NCBI GenBank assembly: GCA_030824515.1
Contig: JAVBXN010000060.1
Coordinates: 1-64,000, forward strand
Source: Pelobacter sp.
GTDB taxonomy: Bacteria > Desulfobacterota > Desulfuromonadia > Geobacterales > Pseudopelobacteraceae
DNA: 64,000 bases
Reading direction: 5' to 3'
The stretch's first letter is position 1, and each line of letters begins with the position of its first letter. Of this stretch, positions 15,162 through 24,850 are shown piece by piece. Under the pieces are notes generated by a model. That model was not told the origin of the DNA. It did not search any database and saw only the letters and a program-made list of their open reading frames with translations. Both the position numbers and the translations under genes were made by a program.

Positions 15162-16256
15162 TCAAAGTCTGGCGTCAATTGCGTCGAAGTCGATGTACTT
15201 CTCGGCTATCGAGTTTATAAGCGCAATCTTTTCGTGGTCTTCAGGCCCGATTTTTGAAACATGTTCCCGCAGCTGATAAAATACCTCCGATGAGGTCTCT
15301 TCAATTCTGATATAGGGAATGCCGCTGTCATCGATAATCCGTTGGGTAATGTCTGAGATCGGTGCATGCCCACCTATAACTAATCCTGCCAGCCGTTTTT
15401 TAAATTCTGGAATATTATACAGTGACGATGCGGTGACCATGAGTTCATCCCGTGAACTGGTTACTATCAGCAGTGTCGAATCTTCCAGGTTATCGATAAC
15501 CCGCTGGGAAGAAGCGGCGCCGAGCTGGATCGTGTGGCAGATGCGGCTTTGCTCGGACGAGTCACCCTGGAGTGGACGCCTGAGAAGAGTTGCCACATGC
15601 AGCAGGGTTGGATCAGCCAGTGTGGGAGAATAGTTGAATGCGCCGGTGACAAGCAGCTTGTTTGCCGCAAAAGCCTTGTTGAGATAGGTCATTGCATTGG
15701 CACGTTTTTCTGTGACCAGCTTGTTGGGCATGATCACCCTGACGCTGGCCTTTTCCCTTTCATACAGAGCCAGGTTGAGTTCGACGGCGTCAATTACATT
15801 GCCGATGCCGCCACCGGTTACCAGAAGAGCAGGGGCGTTCAGCATGGCGGCTACCCTGGCATTGTTCGCTCCGACCACGGAACCGACGCCACCGTGCCCG
15901 GCTCCTTCAATGATCAGGAAGTCATACTTGCGTTCCAGTTCGGAGCAGGCATTCAGGATAGTCTGTCGCGGGGAGGACACTTCAATCCCGCCATCAAGAA
16001 AACGGCGGGTTGTGCCGGCCGACAGCGTCATTGGCGACATCAGGGCAACATCCTCTTCAACACCGAATACTGTGGCAAACATTGCAGCATCCTTGTCAAC
16101 GGTGAGGCCGTTAAATTCGATACACTTTGGGCCGATCGGCTTCATGAAGCCGACTTTTGCGTATTTTCTGCGGGCAAGGTGCATTAATGACAGGCTTATG
16201 GTTGTCTTGCCGCAATGTTGTCCGGTCGCTCCTATGAAAATCTTTCGGCATGCCAT
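15162..16256 (-). CDS. BioD-like P-loop / DRTGG-domain protein
   Basis: 364 residues. The N-terminal half is a dethiobiotin-synthetase-like P-loop domain (GATGQHCGKTT at residues 9-19; later LIIEGAGHGGVGSVVGANNARVAA is split over the metal-binding and base-contacting region). The C-terminal part resembles the DRTGG domain, together giving the layout found at the N-terminus of long phosphotransacetylases but without the catalytic acyltransferase domain. The function of the stand-alone form is unknown; a nucleotide- or metabolite-sensing role is inferred. It starts 9 bases after the PilZ gene and lies upstream of the flagellar stator operon. Confidence 0.8.
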   Translation of the reverse strand: MACRKIFIGATGQHCGKTTISLSLMHLARRKYAKVGFMKPIGPKCIEFNGLTVDKDAAMFATVFGVEEDVALMSPMTLSAGTTRRFLDGGIEVSSPRQTILNACSELERKYDFLIIEGAGHGGVGSVVGANNARVAAMLNAPALLVTGGGIGNVIDAVELNLALYEREKASVRVIMPNKLVTEKRANAMTYLNKAFAANKLLVTGAFNYSPTLADPTLLHVATLLRRPLQGDSSEQSRICHTIQLGAASSQRVIDNLEDSTLLIVTSSRDELMVTASSLYNIPEFKKRLAGLVIGGHAPISDITQRIIDDSGIPYIRIEETSSEVFYQLREHVSKIGPEDHEKIALINSIAEKYIDFDAIDARL

Positions 16257-16265
16257 GGCAATTCC

Positions 16266-16616
16266 TCAACTGGGTCTGTTATCTGCTGATAGTTCCTTGA
16301 AATAGCCGTTGAAAAAGTCTTCTCCGGAATGGAACCGCAGGAATCTCACTCCCATGCCGCTTTTCTTTACCAGGTGGAAAAGATTCTGGGGTACCTTCTT
16401 GGCCCACATTACTCTGGCTTCAATTTCAACAATCCGTTTATCTGACAGTTCCAGCACTATTCTGATCTTTGCGTTGGGCGGCACAATGTTAGGGGTTTTG
16501 ATAAACATTCCGGTCATGGAAATGTCTTCCGTGAATGCAACCCGGCTGGCCTCATCAATTCCAAAACGGACTGTAATGCGTTTTTTGTGGCGCTTGATAT
16601 CACGCTTTTCAGCCAT
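16266..16616 (-). CDS. PilZ-domain protein
   Basis: 116 residues, essentially one PilZ domain. The c-di-GMP-binding signature is visible as RxxxR (RHKKR, residues 9-13) and the D-x-S-x-x-G motif DISMTG (about 31-36). PilZ proteins respond to c-di-GMP and often act on motility or surface polymers. Its location upstream of the DRTGG protein and motAB suggests a link with flagellar function, an inference from context. The start ATG at 16616 is chosen because it precedes the binding motif by only a few residues. Confidence 0.88.
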   Translation of the reverse strand: MAEKRDIKRHKKRITVRFGIDEASRVAFTEDISMTGMFIKTPNIVPPNAKIRIVLELSDKRIVEIEARVMWAKKVPQNLFHLVKKSGMGVRFLRFHSGEDFFNGYFKELSADNRPS

Positions 16617-16760
16617 TTTTCACTACTCCGGATGTGGATTCGTAGGGATCGCAACCATGACTCCGGTACAATGCCAGAAATATACCACAATTTCAATGCA
16701 ACTCACGCTAAGGTTAAAAATATATTGCACTTTGCGACCAATCATGCTCATAAAATTGGG

Positions 16761-16789
16761 TTGACAGAGGTGCGGTAATCATCTAGTTT
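16761..16789 (+). promoter_or_regulatory. Sigma-70 promoter of the thiamine operon
   Basis: Perfect -35 TTGACA (16761-16766), 17-base spacer, -10 TAGTTT (16784-16789). The predicted start lies just before the TPP riboswitch. Confidence 0.7.
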
Positions 16790-16796
16790 GACGGAA

Positions 16797-16878
16797 AGCT
16801 AGGGGAGTTTCGACTGAGAGCGGTATGCCACCGCGACCCTTCGTACCTGATCCGGGTAATGCCGGCGTAGGGAAGCGC
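16797..16878 (+). promoter_or_regulatory. TPP (THI element) riboswitch
   Basis: The conserved core is present: CTGAGAG (16813-16819) after a GGGGAG segment, ACCCTT, ACCTGATCCGGGTAAT (16845-16860), then GCCGGCGTAGGGAAGCG. Thiamine pyrophosphate binding should shut off the operon, since the aptamer leads straight into a terminator hairpin upstream of thiS. Confidence 0.95.
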
Positions 16879-16895
16879 GCCGATATATTATCAAT

Positions 16896-16917
16896 AGCCG
16901 CTTCCGCGGCTTTTTTC
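16896..16917 (+). terminator. Riboswitch-controlled terminator
   Basis: Hairpin AGCCGC-TTCC-GCGGCT followed by six Ts. GGAAGCG at 16871-16877, at the 3' end of the aptamer, is exactly complementary to CGCTTCC at 16899-16905, giving a clear antiterminator that would form when TPP is absent. Confidence 0.85.
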
Positions 16918-16935
16918 TTTTGTGGGGAGTGTCGT

Positions 16936-17136
16936 ATGCAGATCATCCTGAATGGGGAGAATTCAGAACAACTGGACGGCCTATCGATTGCCGGACTTTT
17001 GGCCAAGTTGGGTATCGGTCTGGAGCGGGTTGCGGTCGAAGTGAACCTGGATATCGTCCCCAAGTCAAATTATGGCACCCATATGCTTTCAGACGGGGAT
17101 AGAATCGAGATAGTTCATTTCGTGGGTGGAGGATAG
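16936..17136 (+). CDS. thiS: Thiamine biosynthesis sulfur carrier ThiS
   Basis: 66 residues from ATG 16936 (GGGGAG upstream). ThiS is a ubiquitin-like sulfur carrier whose C-terminal Gly-Gly is adenylated and thiocarboxylated, then delivers sulfur to ThiG for thiazole synthesis. The protein ends in VHFVGGG, giving one glycine more than the usual GG end. It is the first gene after the TPP riboswitch and lies 5 bases before thiG. The longer frame from 16825 would translate the riboswitch and is rejected. Confidence 0.93.
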   Translation: MQIILNGENSEQLDGLSIAGLLAKLGIGLERVAVEVNLDIVPKSNYGTHMLSDGDRIEIVHFVGGG

Positions 17137-17141
17137 TTAAA

Positions 17142-17921
17142 ATGACAGATAATACCGATAAACTTGTAATCGGCGGACGGGTGTTCAGTTCACGACTGAT
17201 GGTGGGAACCGGCAAATATGCCAGCTTTGAGCAGACCGCCAGGGCGCTTGAAGTCTCGGGTGCGGAGATTATCACCGTGGCAGTGCGTCGGGTCAATCTC
17301 GATCGCAGCAAGGAGTCTCTGCTCGATTACATCGATCCCCAAAAATATACCCTGCTGCCGAATACGGCCGGTTGCTACACCGCCGACGATGCCATTCGCA
17401 CCTGCCGTCTGGCGCGAGAAGCGGGCATGTCCGACTTTGTCAAACTTGAGGTTTTGGGGGATGAGAAGACTCTCTTCCCTGACAACGAGGAGCTTCTCAA
17501 GGCCGCCAAGGTTCTGGTGGGTGAGGGCTTTACGGTGCTCCCCTATTGCAGCGACGATGTCATCCTCTGCAAGAAGCTTGAAGATCTGGGGTGCGCGGCG
17601 GTGATGCCGCTGGGGGCGCCGATCGGCAGCGGCCTGGGTATTCGTAATCCGTACAATATCAAGATTATTCTTGAAAATGTGAAGATCCCGGTCATCGTCG
17701 ATGCCGGTGTTGGTTGCGCGTCCGATGCCGCAATCGCGATGGAACTTGGCTGTGACGGCGTGCTGATGAATACCGCAATCGCCGGCGCCAGTGATCCGAT
17801 CGCAATGGCCGAAGCGATGAAACTGGCGGTGATCGCGGGGCGACTCTCCTACAAAGCCGGCCGGATTCCGCGAAAACTTTACGCCAACGCCTCAAGTCCG
17901 CTGGACGGCATGTTCCTATGA
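17142..17921 (+). CDS. thiG: Thiazole synthase ThiG
   Basis: 259 residues, the normal ThiG length. It builds the thiazole phosphate moiety of thiamine from deoxyxylulose phosphate, dehydroglycine and ThiS thiocarboxylate. The TIM-barrel signatures seen are RLMVGTGKY near the N-terminus, [22 protein letters not shown] with the Schiff-base lysine region, [20 protein letters not shown] and VDAGVG. No thiH, thiO or thiF is adjacent, so the dehydroglycine source and ThiS-activating enzyme must be encoded elsewhere. Confidence 0.95.
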   Translation: MTDNTDKLVIGGRVFSSRLMVGTGKYASFEQTARALEVSGAEIITVAVRRVNLDRSKESLLDYIDPQKYTLLPNTAGCYTADDAIRTCRLAREAGMSDFVKLEVLGDEKTLFPDNEELLKAAKVLVGEGFTVLPYCSDDVILCKKLEDLGCAAVMPLGAPIGSGLGIRNPYNIKIILENVKIPVIVDAGVGCASDAAIAMELGCDGVLMNTAIAGASDPIAMAEAMKLAVIAGRLSYKAGRIPRKLYANASSPLDGMFL

Positions 17922-17928
17922 CCGTGTG

Positions 17929-18564
17929 ATGGTCGATTTCAATCTCTATCTGATAACTGATCGGACTCAGACGGCAGGGAGGGAACTCCCTGCCGTTGTC
18001 GCAGATGCCCTGGCCGGAGGAGTGCGCTTGGTTCAGCTGCGCGAAAAAGATCTGCCGGCACGCCGACAGTTTGAGTTGGCGTTGCAGCTGCGCTCAATTA
18101 CCAGCGCACACAATGCCCGCTTGTTGATCAATGATCGTATCGACATCGCCCTGGCCGTTGGCGCGGATGGTGTGCATGTTGGTGCCGACAGCCTGCCGGT
18201 GGCTGAAGTGCGAAGATTGCTGGGTACGAAACTGCTGATCGGATATTCCGCCCATTCCGTGGAAGAGGCGTTGCAGGCGGAACGCGATGGCGCCGACTTC
18301 GTCACATTCGGCCCGGTGTACCAGACTCCGTCCAAACTGAAATACGGCGACCCGGTTGGTGTGATGCAGCTTGCCAGGGCGGCCAGCGTCCTTGCCATCC
18401 CCGTGTTTGCACTGGGTGGTGTCAAAATATCGACAATCGCGGAGGTTATCTCCAGCGGTTGCCATGGCGCGGCCATGATTTCCGGGATCGTATCTGAGCC
18501 GGACCCACGGAATGCAGCCAGATTGCTGCTTGAAAAGATAGAGAAACATGCCACACGTCGCTGA
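17929..18564 (+). CDS. thiE: Thiamine-phosphate synthase ThiE
   Basis: 211 residues from ATG 17929 (a GTG at 17926 is adjacent). ThiE joins HMP pyrophosphate and thiazole phosphate to make thiamine phosphate. Motifs include YLITDR, LVQLREKDLPAR, LINDRIDIALAVGADGVHVG, IGYSAHS, DFVTFGPVYQTPSK and FALGGV. It starts 7 bases after thiG and ends 17 bases into the next gene, so it belongs to the riboswitch-controlled operon. Confidence 0.94.
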   Translation: MVDFNLYLITDRTQTAGRELPAVVADALAGGVRLVQLREKDLPARRQFELALQLRSITSAHNARLLINDRIDIALAVGADGVHVGADSLPVAEVRRLLGTKLLIGYSAHSVEEALQAERDGADFVTFGPVYQTPSKLKYGDPVGVMQLARAASVLAIPVFALGGVKISTIAEVISSGCHGAAMISGIVSEPDPRNAARLLLEKIEKHATRR

Positions 18565-19489
18565 CCCATGTCTTCATCCCCAACTCCGTATCAACTCATA
18601 CGGCCACTATCTGCGTAGCCGCTTCGGTTGCAGGGTGAGCAAGGTCAATGTGGATGCCGGCTTCACCTGTCCCAACCGGGATGGCAGCAAGGGGAGCGGC
18701 GGCTGCATCTATTGCAACAACAGCTCTTTCTCTCCCAAGGATACGCGCTCGATCATACCTCTGGAAGAGCAGATGGAGCACGGCATGGCTTACCATCGCA
18801 TCCGCCTCGGCTCTCAAAAATTCATCGTCTATTTTCAGAAGTACACCAACACCTACGCTTCGGTTGAACTTTTGGCCGACCTTTATAGGCGCGCTCTTGC
18901 CCACCCGGACGTGATCGGCATCTCGGTCGGAACCCGCCCAGACTCGCTGACCGATGAGGCTCTGGACCTGTTGACCATGATTGCGGAAGAAAAGTATGTT
19001 TGTCTTGAGTTGGGATTGCAGTCGATGGATGACGAGATTTTGACTCGCATCAACCGAGGGCATACGCTTGAGGATTTTGTTGCCACGGTGCAGCGGGCTG
19101 CCGGTCGTAATTTTGACATATGCGCACACCTGATCTATGGATTTCCTGGTGAAACCGCTGAAGAGTTTCTAAAGAGTGCCGAACTGATCGCTTCGCTGCC
19201 GATCGATTCGGTGAAGTTGCACCAGCTGCATGCAGTAGAGGGTACCGAGCTGGCGCAGATGCATCGGCGCGGCGAGTTTGTCCCACTGACACTGGCCGAA
19301 TATGTGGCTGTAGCCGCAGATTTCCTGGAACATATTCCAACTCGGGTTACGGTGCAGCGACTGTACGGCTCCGCTCCGCTTGATATCCGGGTGGCGCCGC
19401 AGTGGGGGCTCAAGAACAACCAGATGTGGTTTGCCGTGCTGAACGAGTTGCGCCGGCGCGGTACATGGCAAGGTTCAAAGTTGCCATAA
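18548..19489 (+). CDS. Radical SAM protein, YhcC / TIGR01212-type
   Basis: 313 residues, overlapping the end of thiE by 17 bases. The radical SAM cluster motif is CPNRDGSKGSGGCIYC, with a longer spacing (Cx11CxxC) than the classical CxxxCxxC, as usual for this family. Other family motifs are INSYGHYLRSRFG, YFQKYTNTYA, VGTRPDSL and ELGLQSM. The function is not established in this family. Co-transcription with thiamine genes may be only positional. Confidence 0.85.
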   Translation: MPHVADPCLHPQLRINSYGHYLRSRFGCRVSKVNVDAGFTCPNRDGSKGSGGCIYCNNSSFSPKDTRSIIPLEEQMEHGMAYHRIRLGSQKFIVYFQKYTNTYASVELLADLYRRALAHPDVIGISVGTRPDSLTDEALDLLTMIAEEKYVCLELGLQSMDDEILTRINRGHTLEDFVATVQRAAGRNFDICAHLIYGFPGETAEEFLKSAELIASLPIDSVKLHQLHAVEGTELAQMHRRGEFVPLTLAEYVAVAADFLEHIPTRVTVQRLYGSAPLDIRVAPQWGLKNNQMWFAVLNELRRRGTWQGSKLP

Positions 19490-19623
19490 GATAACCATTG
19501 AACCCTTGTGGTGACCGTGCTATTGCAATTTAACCGGACTTTGTCCGCTAAAACAGTCGCATTGATGCAAACGGCGTACGATCCGTATGCCGGGACTCAT
19601 TCAATTTCAAGGAGAACAACATA

Positions 19624-21024
19624 ATGTCAGAATTAAGAGTCCGCTTTGCCCCGAGTCCGACCGGCTACCTGCACGTTGGCGGAGCTCGCACCGCGTTGTT
19701 CAACTGGCTTTTGGCCAGAAAACAGGGAGGCACATTCATCCTGCGGATTGAGGACACCGATGTGGAGCGCTCCACCAAGGAATCGGTTGACGCAATCCTG
19801 CAGGGGATGCAGTGGCTTGGCCTGGAGTGGGACGAAGGGCCTTTCTACCAGTCGGACAACTTCGAGCTGTACAAGGAGTATGTCAGGAAACTGCTGGATG
19901 AAGGCAAGGCCTACAAATGCTTCTGCAGCGCCGATGAACTGGAAAGGAAGCGCGAACTGGCTATGAAGGAGGGGCGCAAGCCCAAGTACGACGGTACCTG
20001 CCGTGAACGCGCTGATCAGCCCGATGCCCCGCATGTGGTGCGTTTCCGTGCTCCCCAGGGGGGCGAGGTGGCCTTCGATGATCTGATCAAGGGGCGTATC
20101 GCGTTCCCGGCCGAAGAACTGGACGACCTCGTGATACAGCGTACTGATGGTACTCCGACCTACAATTTCTGCGTGGTAATCGATGACGCCAGCATGCGCA
20201 TAACCACGGTCATCCGCGGCGATGACCACGTCAACAACACCCCGCGCCAGATCCAGCTCTACCAGGCGCTGGGGTTCCCGGTGCCGCAGTTTGCCCATGT
20301 GCCGATGATCCTCGGCGCCGACAAGGCGCGCCTCTCCAAGCGCCACGGCGCCACCAGCGTGATTGCCTACCGCGATATGGGCTTCTTGCCGGAAGCGCTG
20401 CTCAACTACCTGGTACGTTTGGGCTGGAGCCATGGTGATGACGAGATCTTCAGCCTGGACGAGATGATTCAAAAATTTGACGTGAATAACGTGGGACGTT
20501 CGGCCTCGGTATTCAATACTGAAAAGCTGCTCTGGCTGAATGCCCATTACATAAAAAACTGCGACACGGAAAGGCTGGCGGACCTGTTGCTGCCGCATCT
20601 TTCCAAGCGTGACGTGACAACTCTGGGTGGTCCGGACCTGATGCTGGTTGTCAAATCCCTGCAGGAACGTGCCCAGACCCTGGAAGAGATGGCCGAGCGG
20701 GCCGTGTTTTATTACAATGCACCGCAAGGCTACGATGAGGTCGCGCTGGCCAAATTCGAAAAGGAACATCTGCTGGCGGTATTCGCCGCCGTAGTCGAAA
20801 GGCTGTCGGTTTGCACCGCGACTGAACCCGCCGCTATTGACGCCATTTTCAAGGAAATCTGCAGCGAAAACGGATGGAAAATGCCCCAGGTAGGGCAGCC
20901 GGTCAGGATCGCCCTGTCGGGTGGAACCCAAGCGCCAGGCATCGGCGAGATCATCAACGTTCTGGGGTGTGATGAGGCAATCCGGCGGCTTCAAAATGCC
21001 GTGGCTTTCCTGTCGTCAAAATAA
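19624..21024 (+). CDS. gltX: Glutamyl-tRNA synthetase
   Basis: 466 residues from ATG 19624 with AAGGAG upstream. A class I synthetase charging tRNA-Glu (and, in many bacteria, tRNA-Gln for later amidation). The HIGH-type motif is [14 protein letters not shown] near residue 9, and the KMSKS-type motif is [10 protein letters not shown] Cys-containing insertion (CFCSADELE...GTCRE) resembles the zinc-binding region of bacterial GluRS. An imperfect 9-bp hairpin (19572-19592) lies in the leader. The gene is followed by a strong bidirectional terminator. Confidence 0.96.
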   Translation: MSELRVRFAPSPTGYLHVGGARTALFNWLLARKQGGTFILRIEDTDVERSTKESVDAILQGMQWLGLEWDEGPFYQSDNFELYKEYVRKLLDEGKAYKCFCSADELERKRELAMKEGRKPKYDGTCRERADQPDAPHVVRFRAPQGGEVAFDDLIKGRIAFPAEELDDLVIQRTDGTPTYNFCVVIDDASMRITTVIRGDDHVNNTPRQIQLYQALGFPVPQFAHVPMILGADKARLSKRHGATSVIAYRDMGFLPEALLNYLVRLGWSHGDDEIFSLDEMIQKFDVNNVGRSASVFNTEKLLWLNAHYIKNCDTERLADLLLPHLSKRDVTTLGGPDLMLVVKSLQERAQTLEEMAERAVFYYNAPQGYDEVALAKFEKEHLLAVFAAVVERLSVCTATEPAAIDAIFKEICSENGWKMPQVGQPVRIALSGGTQAPGIGEIINVLGCDEAIRRLQNAVAFLSSK

Positions 21025-21050
21025 CCGTTAAGTAATGTTTCAGGCCAAAA

Positions 21051-21092
21051 GGGGGGCAATTCCACGATAAATGGAATTGCCCCCCTTGTTTT
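21051..21092 (+). terminator. Bidirectional intrinsic terminator between gltX and the GGDEF gene
   Basis: A 14-bp perfect stem, GGGGGGCAATTCCA (21051-21064) with TGGAATTGCCCCCC (21072-21085), 7-base loop and TTGTTTT. It can serve both convergent genes. Confidence 0.95.
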
Positions 21093-21134
21093 GATCATGC
21101 CAGGTTATGGCGACTACTGACCCACTCCATAAAA

Positions 21135-22532
21135 TTATTCTACAAAGACCACCCTGTTTCTGCCGAGCCTCTTGGCTTCGTACATTGCTCCATCGATGCG
21201 TTTGACGAAACTGGTCAGATCCTCTCCGAAATGGTAACTGCCGCCGCCAATGCTGATGGTCATATTCACGCAAATTCCATTGGCTGGCGAAAACGTGGTC
21301 TGCTCGAAGCTCTGCCTGATCCTCTCCGCGACGATGATCGCTTCCCCGGGTTCGGTTTCCGGGAAAAGCACGATGAACTCTTCTCCACCATAACGGTAGG
21401 CGGAGTCAACTCCCCTGATACCTTCCCTGATGACATCCGCCAGTCTGGCCAGTACCCGGTCACCGTCGATATGGCCGTAGGAGTCGTTGAATATCTTGAA
21501 ATTATCAACATCAAGCAGAATCAGCGAGAGTGGCGATGCATAGCGGTTGCAGCGCTCGATCTCCTCTCTGGCGCGTCCGAAAAAGTGACGTGAGTTGTAT
21601 AGGCGGGTGAGTCCGTCGGTTATGCTGAGTTCGCGGTAAAGCCGTTCACTCTCTTTCAGCGCAAGTTCGGCTTTACGTCGTTCCGAGATGTCTTGGAGTG
21701 TCTCAATTGCGCCGATGATCTGCCCGCTCGAGTCTCTTAGAGGCGCCGCCGTAAAATAGAGCCATTTGCCGGCATCACCGAAATGTGGAAAGAAATCCTC
21801 GGCTTCGAAGGCTCCGTTAATAACCTTTGAATGCAGGTATTTGCCCCCATAATGTCTCGCCACCATGTCTTCAATGACCCTGTCCACGATCAGGTCGGCC
21901 ATGACCGGTCGCTCGGAAGTGTAGAAAGCCCGCCATTGCTGGCGTGTGCCGATTACTTCGTCAGCAGGTACGCCGGTAATATTTGCACAGGCCTGATTCC
22001 AGTGTGTCACAATGTGATTTTTGTTGATTACGAAGGTGGGGATGGTTATCCCTTCGATAATATGCTGCAGTCGTTCCTGGCTTTCACATAGAGATAGAGT
22101 CGCCTCTTCGCGTAAACGATGCTCCCGGTCGGATGCGACTACCCTGCTCAATACATATGGAAGTATCCCCAGGTAGGCGTTATAGGGATCCTTGATTATG
22201 TAATCATTTACTCCGGCTTTCAGGGCTTCAGCGGCTATCCCTTCTAGGCCGCTGCCGACGAGGAGCACCAGCGGCAACGGGATAGGGGCCGCCAGTATTT
22301 TTTTGCATAATTCCAACCCGTCCAGGCAGGGGGGGTGATGGCTGATAACAACCACATCAAATGAATGGCAATCTCTGGCAGCAGTGGTGAACGCTTCGTG
22401 TGGGCAACTGCAATCAGTAATTGAGTATTCGACCGAGTCCTGGTTCGGAATTTGTCTGAAGCAGGCACGATCATGCTCATTGTAAACGACAAGCAGGATG
22501 TTGATGCGTTGCGGACTTTCGTGCGTTTTCAT
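21135..22532 (-). CDS. Diguanylate cyclase with degenerate receiver and PAS domains
   Basis: 465 residues. Residues 10-125 resemble a receiver domain, but the phospho-acceptor position is serine (S64 in FDVVVISHHPP) rather than Asp; the conserved Lys (K114) remains. Residues about 150-290 form a PAS domain (FVINKNHIVTHWNQ... DISERRKAE). The C-terminal GGDEF domain has an active GGEEF signature (382-386) and an intact inhibitory site RGVD (373-376) five residues before it. It should make c-di-GMP with product inhibition. Control is likely through the PAS domain or a non-phosphorylated receiver. It is a single gene. Confidence 0.92.
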   Translation of the reverse strand: MKTHESPQRINILLVVYNEHDRACFRQIPNQDSVEYSITDCSCPHEAFTTAARDCHSFDVVVISHHPPCLDGLELCKKILAAPIPLPLVLLVGSGLEGIAAEALKAGVNDYIIKDPYNAYLGILPYVLSRVVASDREHRLREEATLSLCESQERLQHIIEGITIPTFVINKNHIVTHWNQACANITGVPADEVIGTRQQWRAFYTSERPVMADLIVDRVIEDMVARHYGGKYLHSKVINGAFEAEDFFPHFGDAGKWLYFTAAPLRDSSGQIIGAIETLQDISERRKAELALKESERLYRELSITDGLTRLYNSRHFFGRAREEIERCNRYASPLSLILLDVDNFKIFNDSYGHIDGDRVLARLADVIREGIRGVDSAYRYGGEEFIVLFPETEPGEAIIVAERIRQSFEQTTFSPANGICVNMTISIGGGSYHFGEDLTSFVKRIDGAMYEAKRLGRNRVVFVE

Positions 22533-22581
22533 GGTATCCTCCCGATTGTCGTCACGGCCTAAAGGTTCTTGCGGGTGTATT

Positions 22582-22605
22582 GTAACACTCTGCTTCGCGT
22601 GTTAC
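22582..22605. promoter_or_regulatory. Inverted repeat between the GGDEF gene and uvrB
   Basis: GTAACAC (22582-22588) and GTGTTAC (22599-22605) with a 10-base spacer, followed by TTTT. It could be an operator or a weak hairpin. It does not match a LexA box that I can recognise. A -10-like TATACT lies closer to uvrB. Confidence 0.35.
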
Positions 22606-22703
22606 TTTTGAGATGCTGACGCCTTTGACGGAATCGTCAATCAGTATGTTCAGTATACTAAATATCAGATTTTTATCAAACACTGTTTCACAGGATCTGC
22701 GCC

Positions 22704-24761
22704 ATGTCTCAATTCAAGCTTGCAACCTCGTATATTCCACGTGGTGATCAGCCCCAGGCTATCAATGAACTGGTGGAAGGCATCGAACGCGGTGACAGGC
22801 ATCAGACCCTGCTGGGGGTGACAGGCTCCGGCAAGACATTCACGATTGCCAACGTGATCGCCCGCACCGGCCGGCCGGCCTTGGTGCTGGCCCCGAATAA
22901 AACCCTGGCGGCCCAGCTTTACGGCGAGTTCAGGGAGCTATTCCCGGACAATGCGGTTGAGTATTTTGTCTCCTACTATGATTATTACCAGCCCGAAGCC
23001 TATATTCCCGCCAGCGACACCTTCATAGAGAAGGATTCTGCGATCAACGACGAGATCGACAAGATGCGCCACTCCGCCACGCGCAGCCTGCTGACCAGGC
23101 GTGATGTGATCATAGTTGCATCGGTCTCCTGCATCTACGGTATCGGCTCGCCGGAAGCCTATTCCAGTCTGCACATTTTCTTTCATCAGGGGGAAGAATA
23201 CGGCCGCGACACGCTGTTGAAAAAACTGGTCGAGATCCAGTACGAGCGTAATGATATGGATTTCCACCGTGGTACTTTCCGGGTGCGTGGGGATGTGGTT
23301 GAGGTCTTTCCTGCCTATGACAGTGAAAAGGCACTGAGGATCGAGTTCTTTGGCGATGAGATCGAGACGATCAGCGAGATAGACCCGTTAAGGGGCGTGG
23401 TGCTGCACAGGCTGACAAAATGTGCGATCTATCCCGCATCACACTATGTCTCAAGCCGGGAAACCATGGAGAAGGCCATTGAACAGATTCGGACCGACCT
23501 GGGGAAACGCATCCGTCATTTCCGTGCCGAAAACATGCTGCTGGAGGCCCAGCGCATCGAACAGCGCACCTTTTTCGATATCGAGATGATGGAGGAGATG
23601 GGCTTCTGTCAGGGGATCGAGAACTATTCGCGCTATTTCGACGGTCGACAGCCGGGCGACCCTCCCTACACGCTGATCGACTACTTTCCGGATGACTTCG
23701 TGCTGTTTGTGGACGAATCGCACATCACCATCCCCCAGACCGGGGCCATGTATCGTGGTGACCGTTCTCGCAAGGATACGCTTGTCAATTTCGGTTTTCG
23801 CCTGCCGGCGGCGCTGGATAACCGTCCGCTCAACTTTCAGGAGTTCGAGGCGCGTATCCGGCAGGCGGTGTACGTATCTGCCACCCCTGCCGATTACGAA
23901 CTGGAAAAAAGCGCCGGTGTATTTGTAGAGCAGATTATCCGTCCGACAGGACTGGTGGACCCGGTGATCGAGGTCAGGCCGGTGTCGGCAGGGAAATCCA
24001 ATATTCACCCTAACGCTCCCCTGGAGGGGCAGGGGGGCGGTTTCGGTCAGGTGGACGATCTGTTGCACGAGGTGCGAGAAACCGTCGCCCGAGGGGAACG
24101 GGTGCTGGTAACAACACTGACCAAGCGCATGTCAGAGGAACTGACCAACTACTACCGCGAGTTGGGGGTGCGTGTCCGCTATCTGCACTCGGACATAGAT
24201 ACGATTGAACGGATGCAGATTCTGCGTGATCTGCGTTTGGGCGAGTATGATGTGCTGGTGGGCATCAACCTGCTGCGCGAGGGACTGGATCTGCCCGAGG
24301 TCTCCCTGGTGGCGATTCTGGATGCCGACAAGGAGGGTTTCCTGCGTTCGGCCCGTTCATTGATCCAGACTTGCGGCCGTGCTGCCCGCAACATTCATGG
24401 CAGGGTGCTGATGTATGCGGACAGTGTGACCCGTTCCATGCAGACCTGTATTGATGAGACCGACCGGCGTCGTGTCCGGCAACTGGAGTATAACCGGGAA
24501 CACGGCATCACTCCGGAAACGATCCGGAAGGAGATGCGTACTATCCTGGGTTCGATAGAGGAAAAGGACTACTATACTCCGCCGGTGGGTGTGGCTGAAG
24601 CGAGCGAGATTTACGGCGTTGCGCCCAAGGATATACCGAAGCAGATCAAAAAAATACGCAAGGAGATGCTGGCGGCAGCCAAGGATCTCGATTTTGAAAA
24701 GGCCGCTACTTTAAGGGACAGGTTGAGGAAGCTGGAGGAAATCGAACTGGCATTGAGGTGA
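22704..24761 (+). CDS. uvrB: Excinuclease ABC subunit B
   Basis: 685 residues. UvrB is the damage-verifying helicase-like subunit of nucleotide excision repair. It has the Walker [11 protein letters not shown], the beta-hairpin [12 protein letters not shown] used to probe damaged DNA, the DEAD-like VDESH, the motif RADE-like [21 protein letters not shown], and the C-terminal UVR domain ([21 protein letters not shown] is split across residues near 650-680) that contacts UvrC. The length is normal. It is transcribed alone and followed by a shared terminator. Confidence 0.97.
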   Translation: MSQFKLATSYIPRGDQPQAINELVEGIERGDRHQTLLGVTGSGKTFTIANVIARTGRPALVLAPNKTLAAQLYGEFRELFPDNAVEYFVSYYDYYQPEAYIPASDTFIEKDSAINDEIDKMRHSATRSLLTRRDVIIVASVSCIYGIGSPEAYSSLHIFFHQGEEYGRDTLLKKLVEIQYERNDMDFHRGTFRVRGDVVEVFPAYDSEKALRIEFFGDEIETISEIDPLRGVVLHRLTKCAIYPASHYVSSRETMEKAIEQIRTDLGKRIRHFRAENMLLEAQRIEQRTFFDIEMMEEMGFCQGIENYSRYFDGRQPGDPPYTLIDYFPDDFVLFVDESHITIPQTGAMYRGDRSRKDTLVNFGFRLPAALDNRPLNFQEFEARIRQAVYVSATPADYELEKSAGVFVEQIIRPTGLVDPVIEVRPVSAGKSNIHPNAPLEGQGGGFGQVDDLLHEVRETVARGERVLVTTLTKRMSEELTNYYRELGVRVRYLHSDIDTIERMQILRDLRLGEYDVLVGINLLREGLDLPEVSLVAILDADKEGFLRSARSLIQTCGRAARNIHGRVLMYADSVTRSMQTCIDETDRRRVRQLEYNREHGITPETIRKEMRTILGSIEEKDYYTPPVGVAEASEIYGVAPKDIPKQIKKIRKEMLAAAKDLDFEKAATLRDRLRKLEEIELALR

Positions 24762-24792
24762 ACTGCCGCTGGAAAGGAAACCGCTTGAAATA

Positions 24793-24830
24793 GAAAGGGA
24801 GAAATGCGCCATTGCATTTCTCCCTTTTCA
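24793..24830. terminator. Bidirectional terminator between uvrB and cytochrome gene
   Basis: A 14-bp stem AAAGGGAGAAATGC (24794-24807) / GCATTTCTCCCTTT (24814-24827), 6-base loop, with Ts on both strands. Confidence 0.9.
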
Positions 24831-24850
24831 AAACAAAAATTCAGATCAGA

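Noticed and set aside
19470..19507. Inverted repeat GGTTCAA...TTGAACC after the radical SAM gene
   Set aside because: 7-bp stem with a 19-base loop and no T run; too weak to call a terminator.
19572..19592. Imperfect 9-bp hairpin in the gltX leader
   Set aside because: One G-T wobble, 3-base loop, no T run or known motif; noted in the gltX entry only.
19633..20994. 453-residue open frame on the minus strand opposite gltX
   Set aside because: Antisense shadow of gltX; no recognisable domain.
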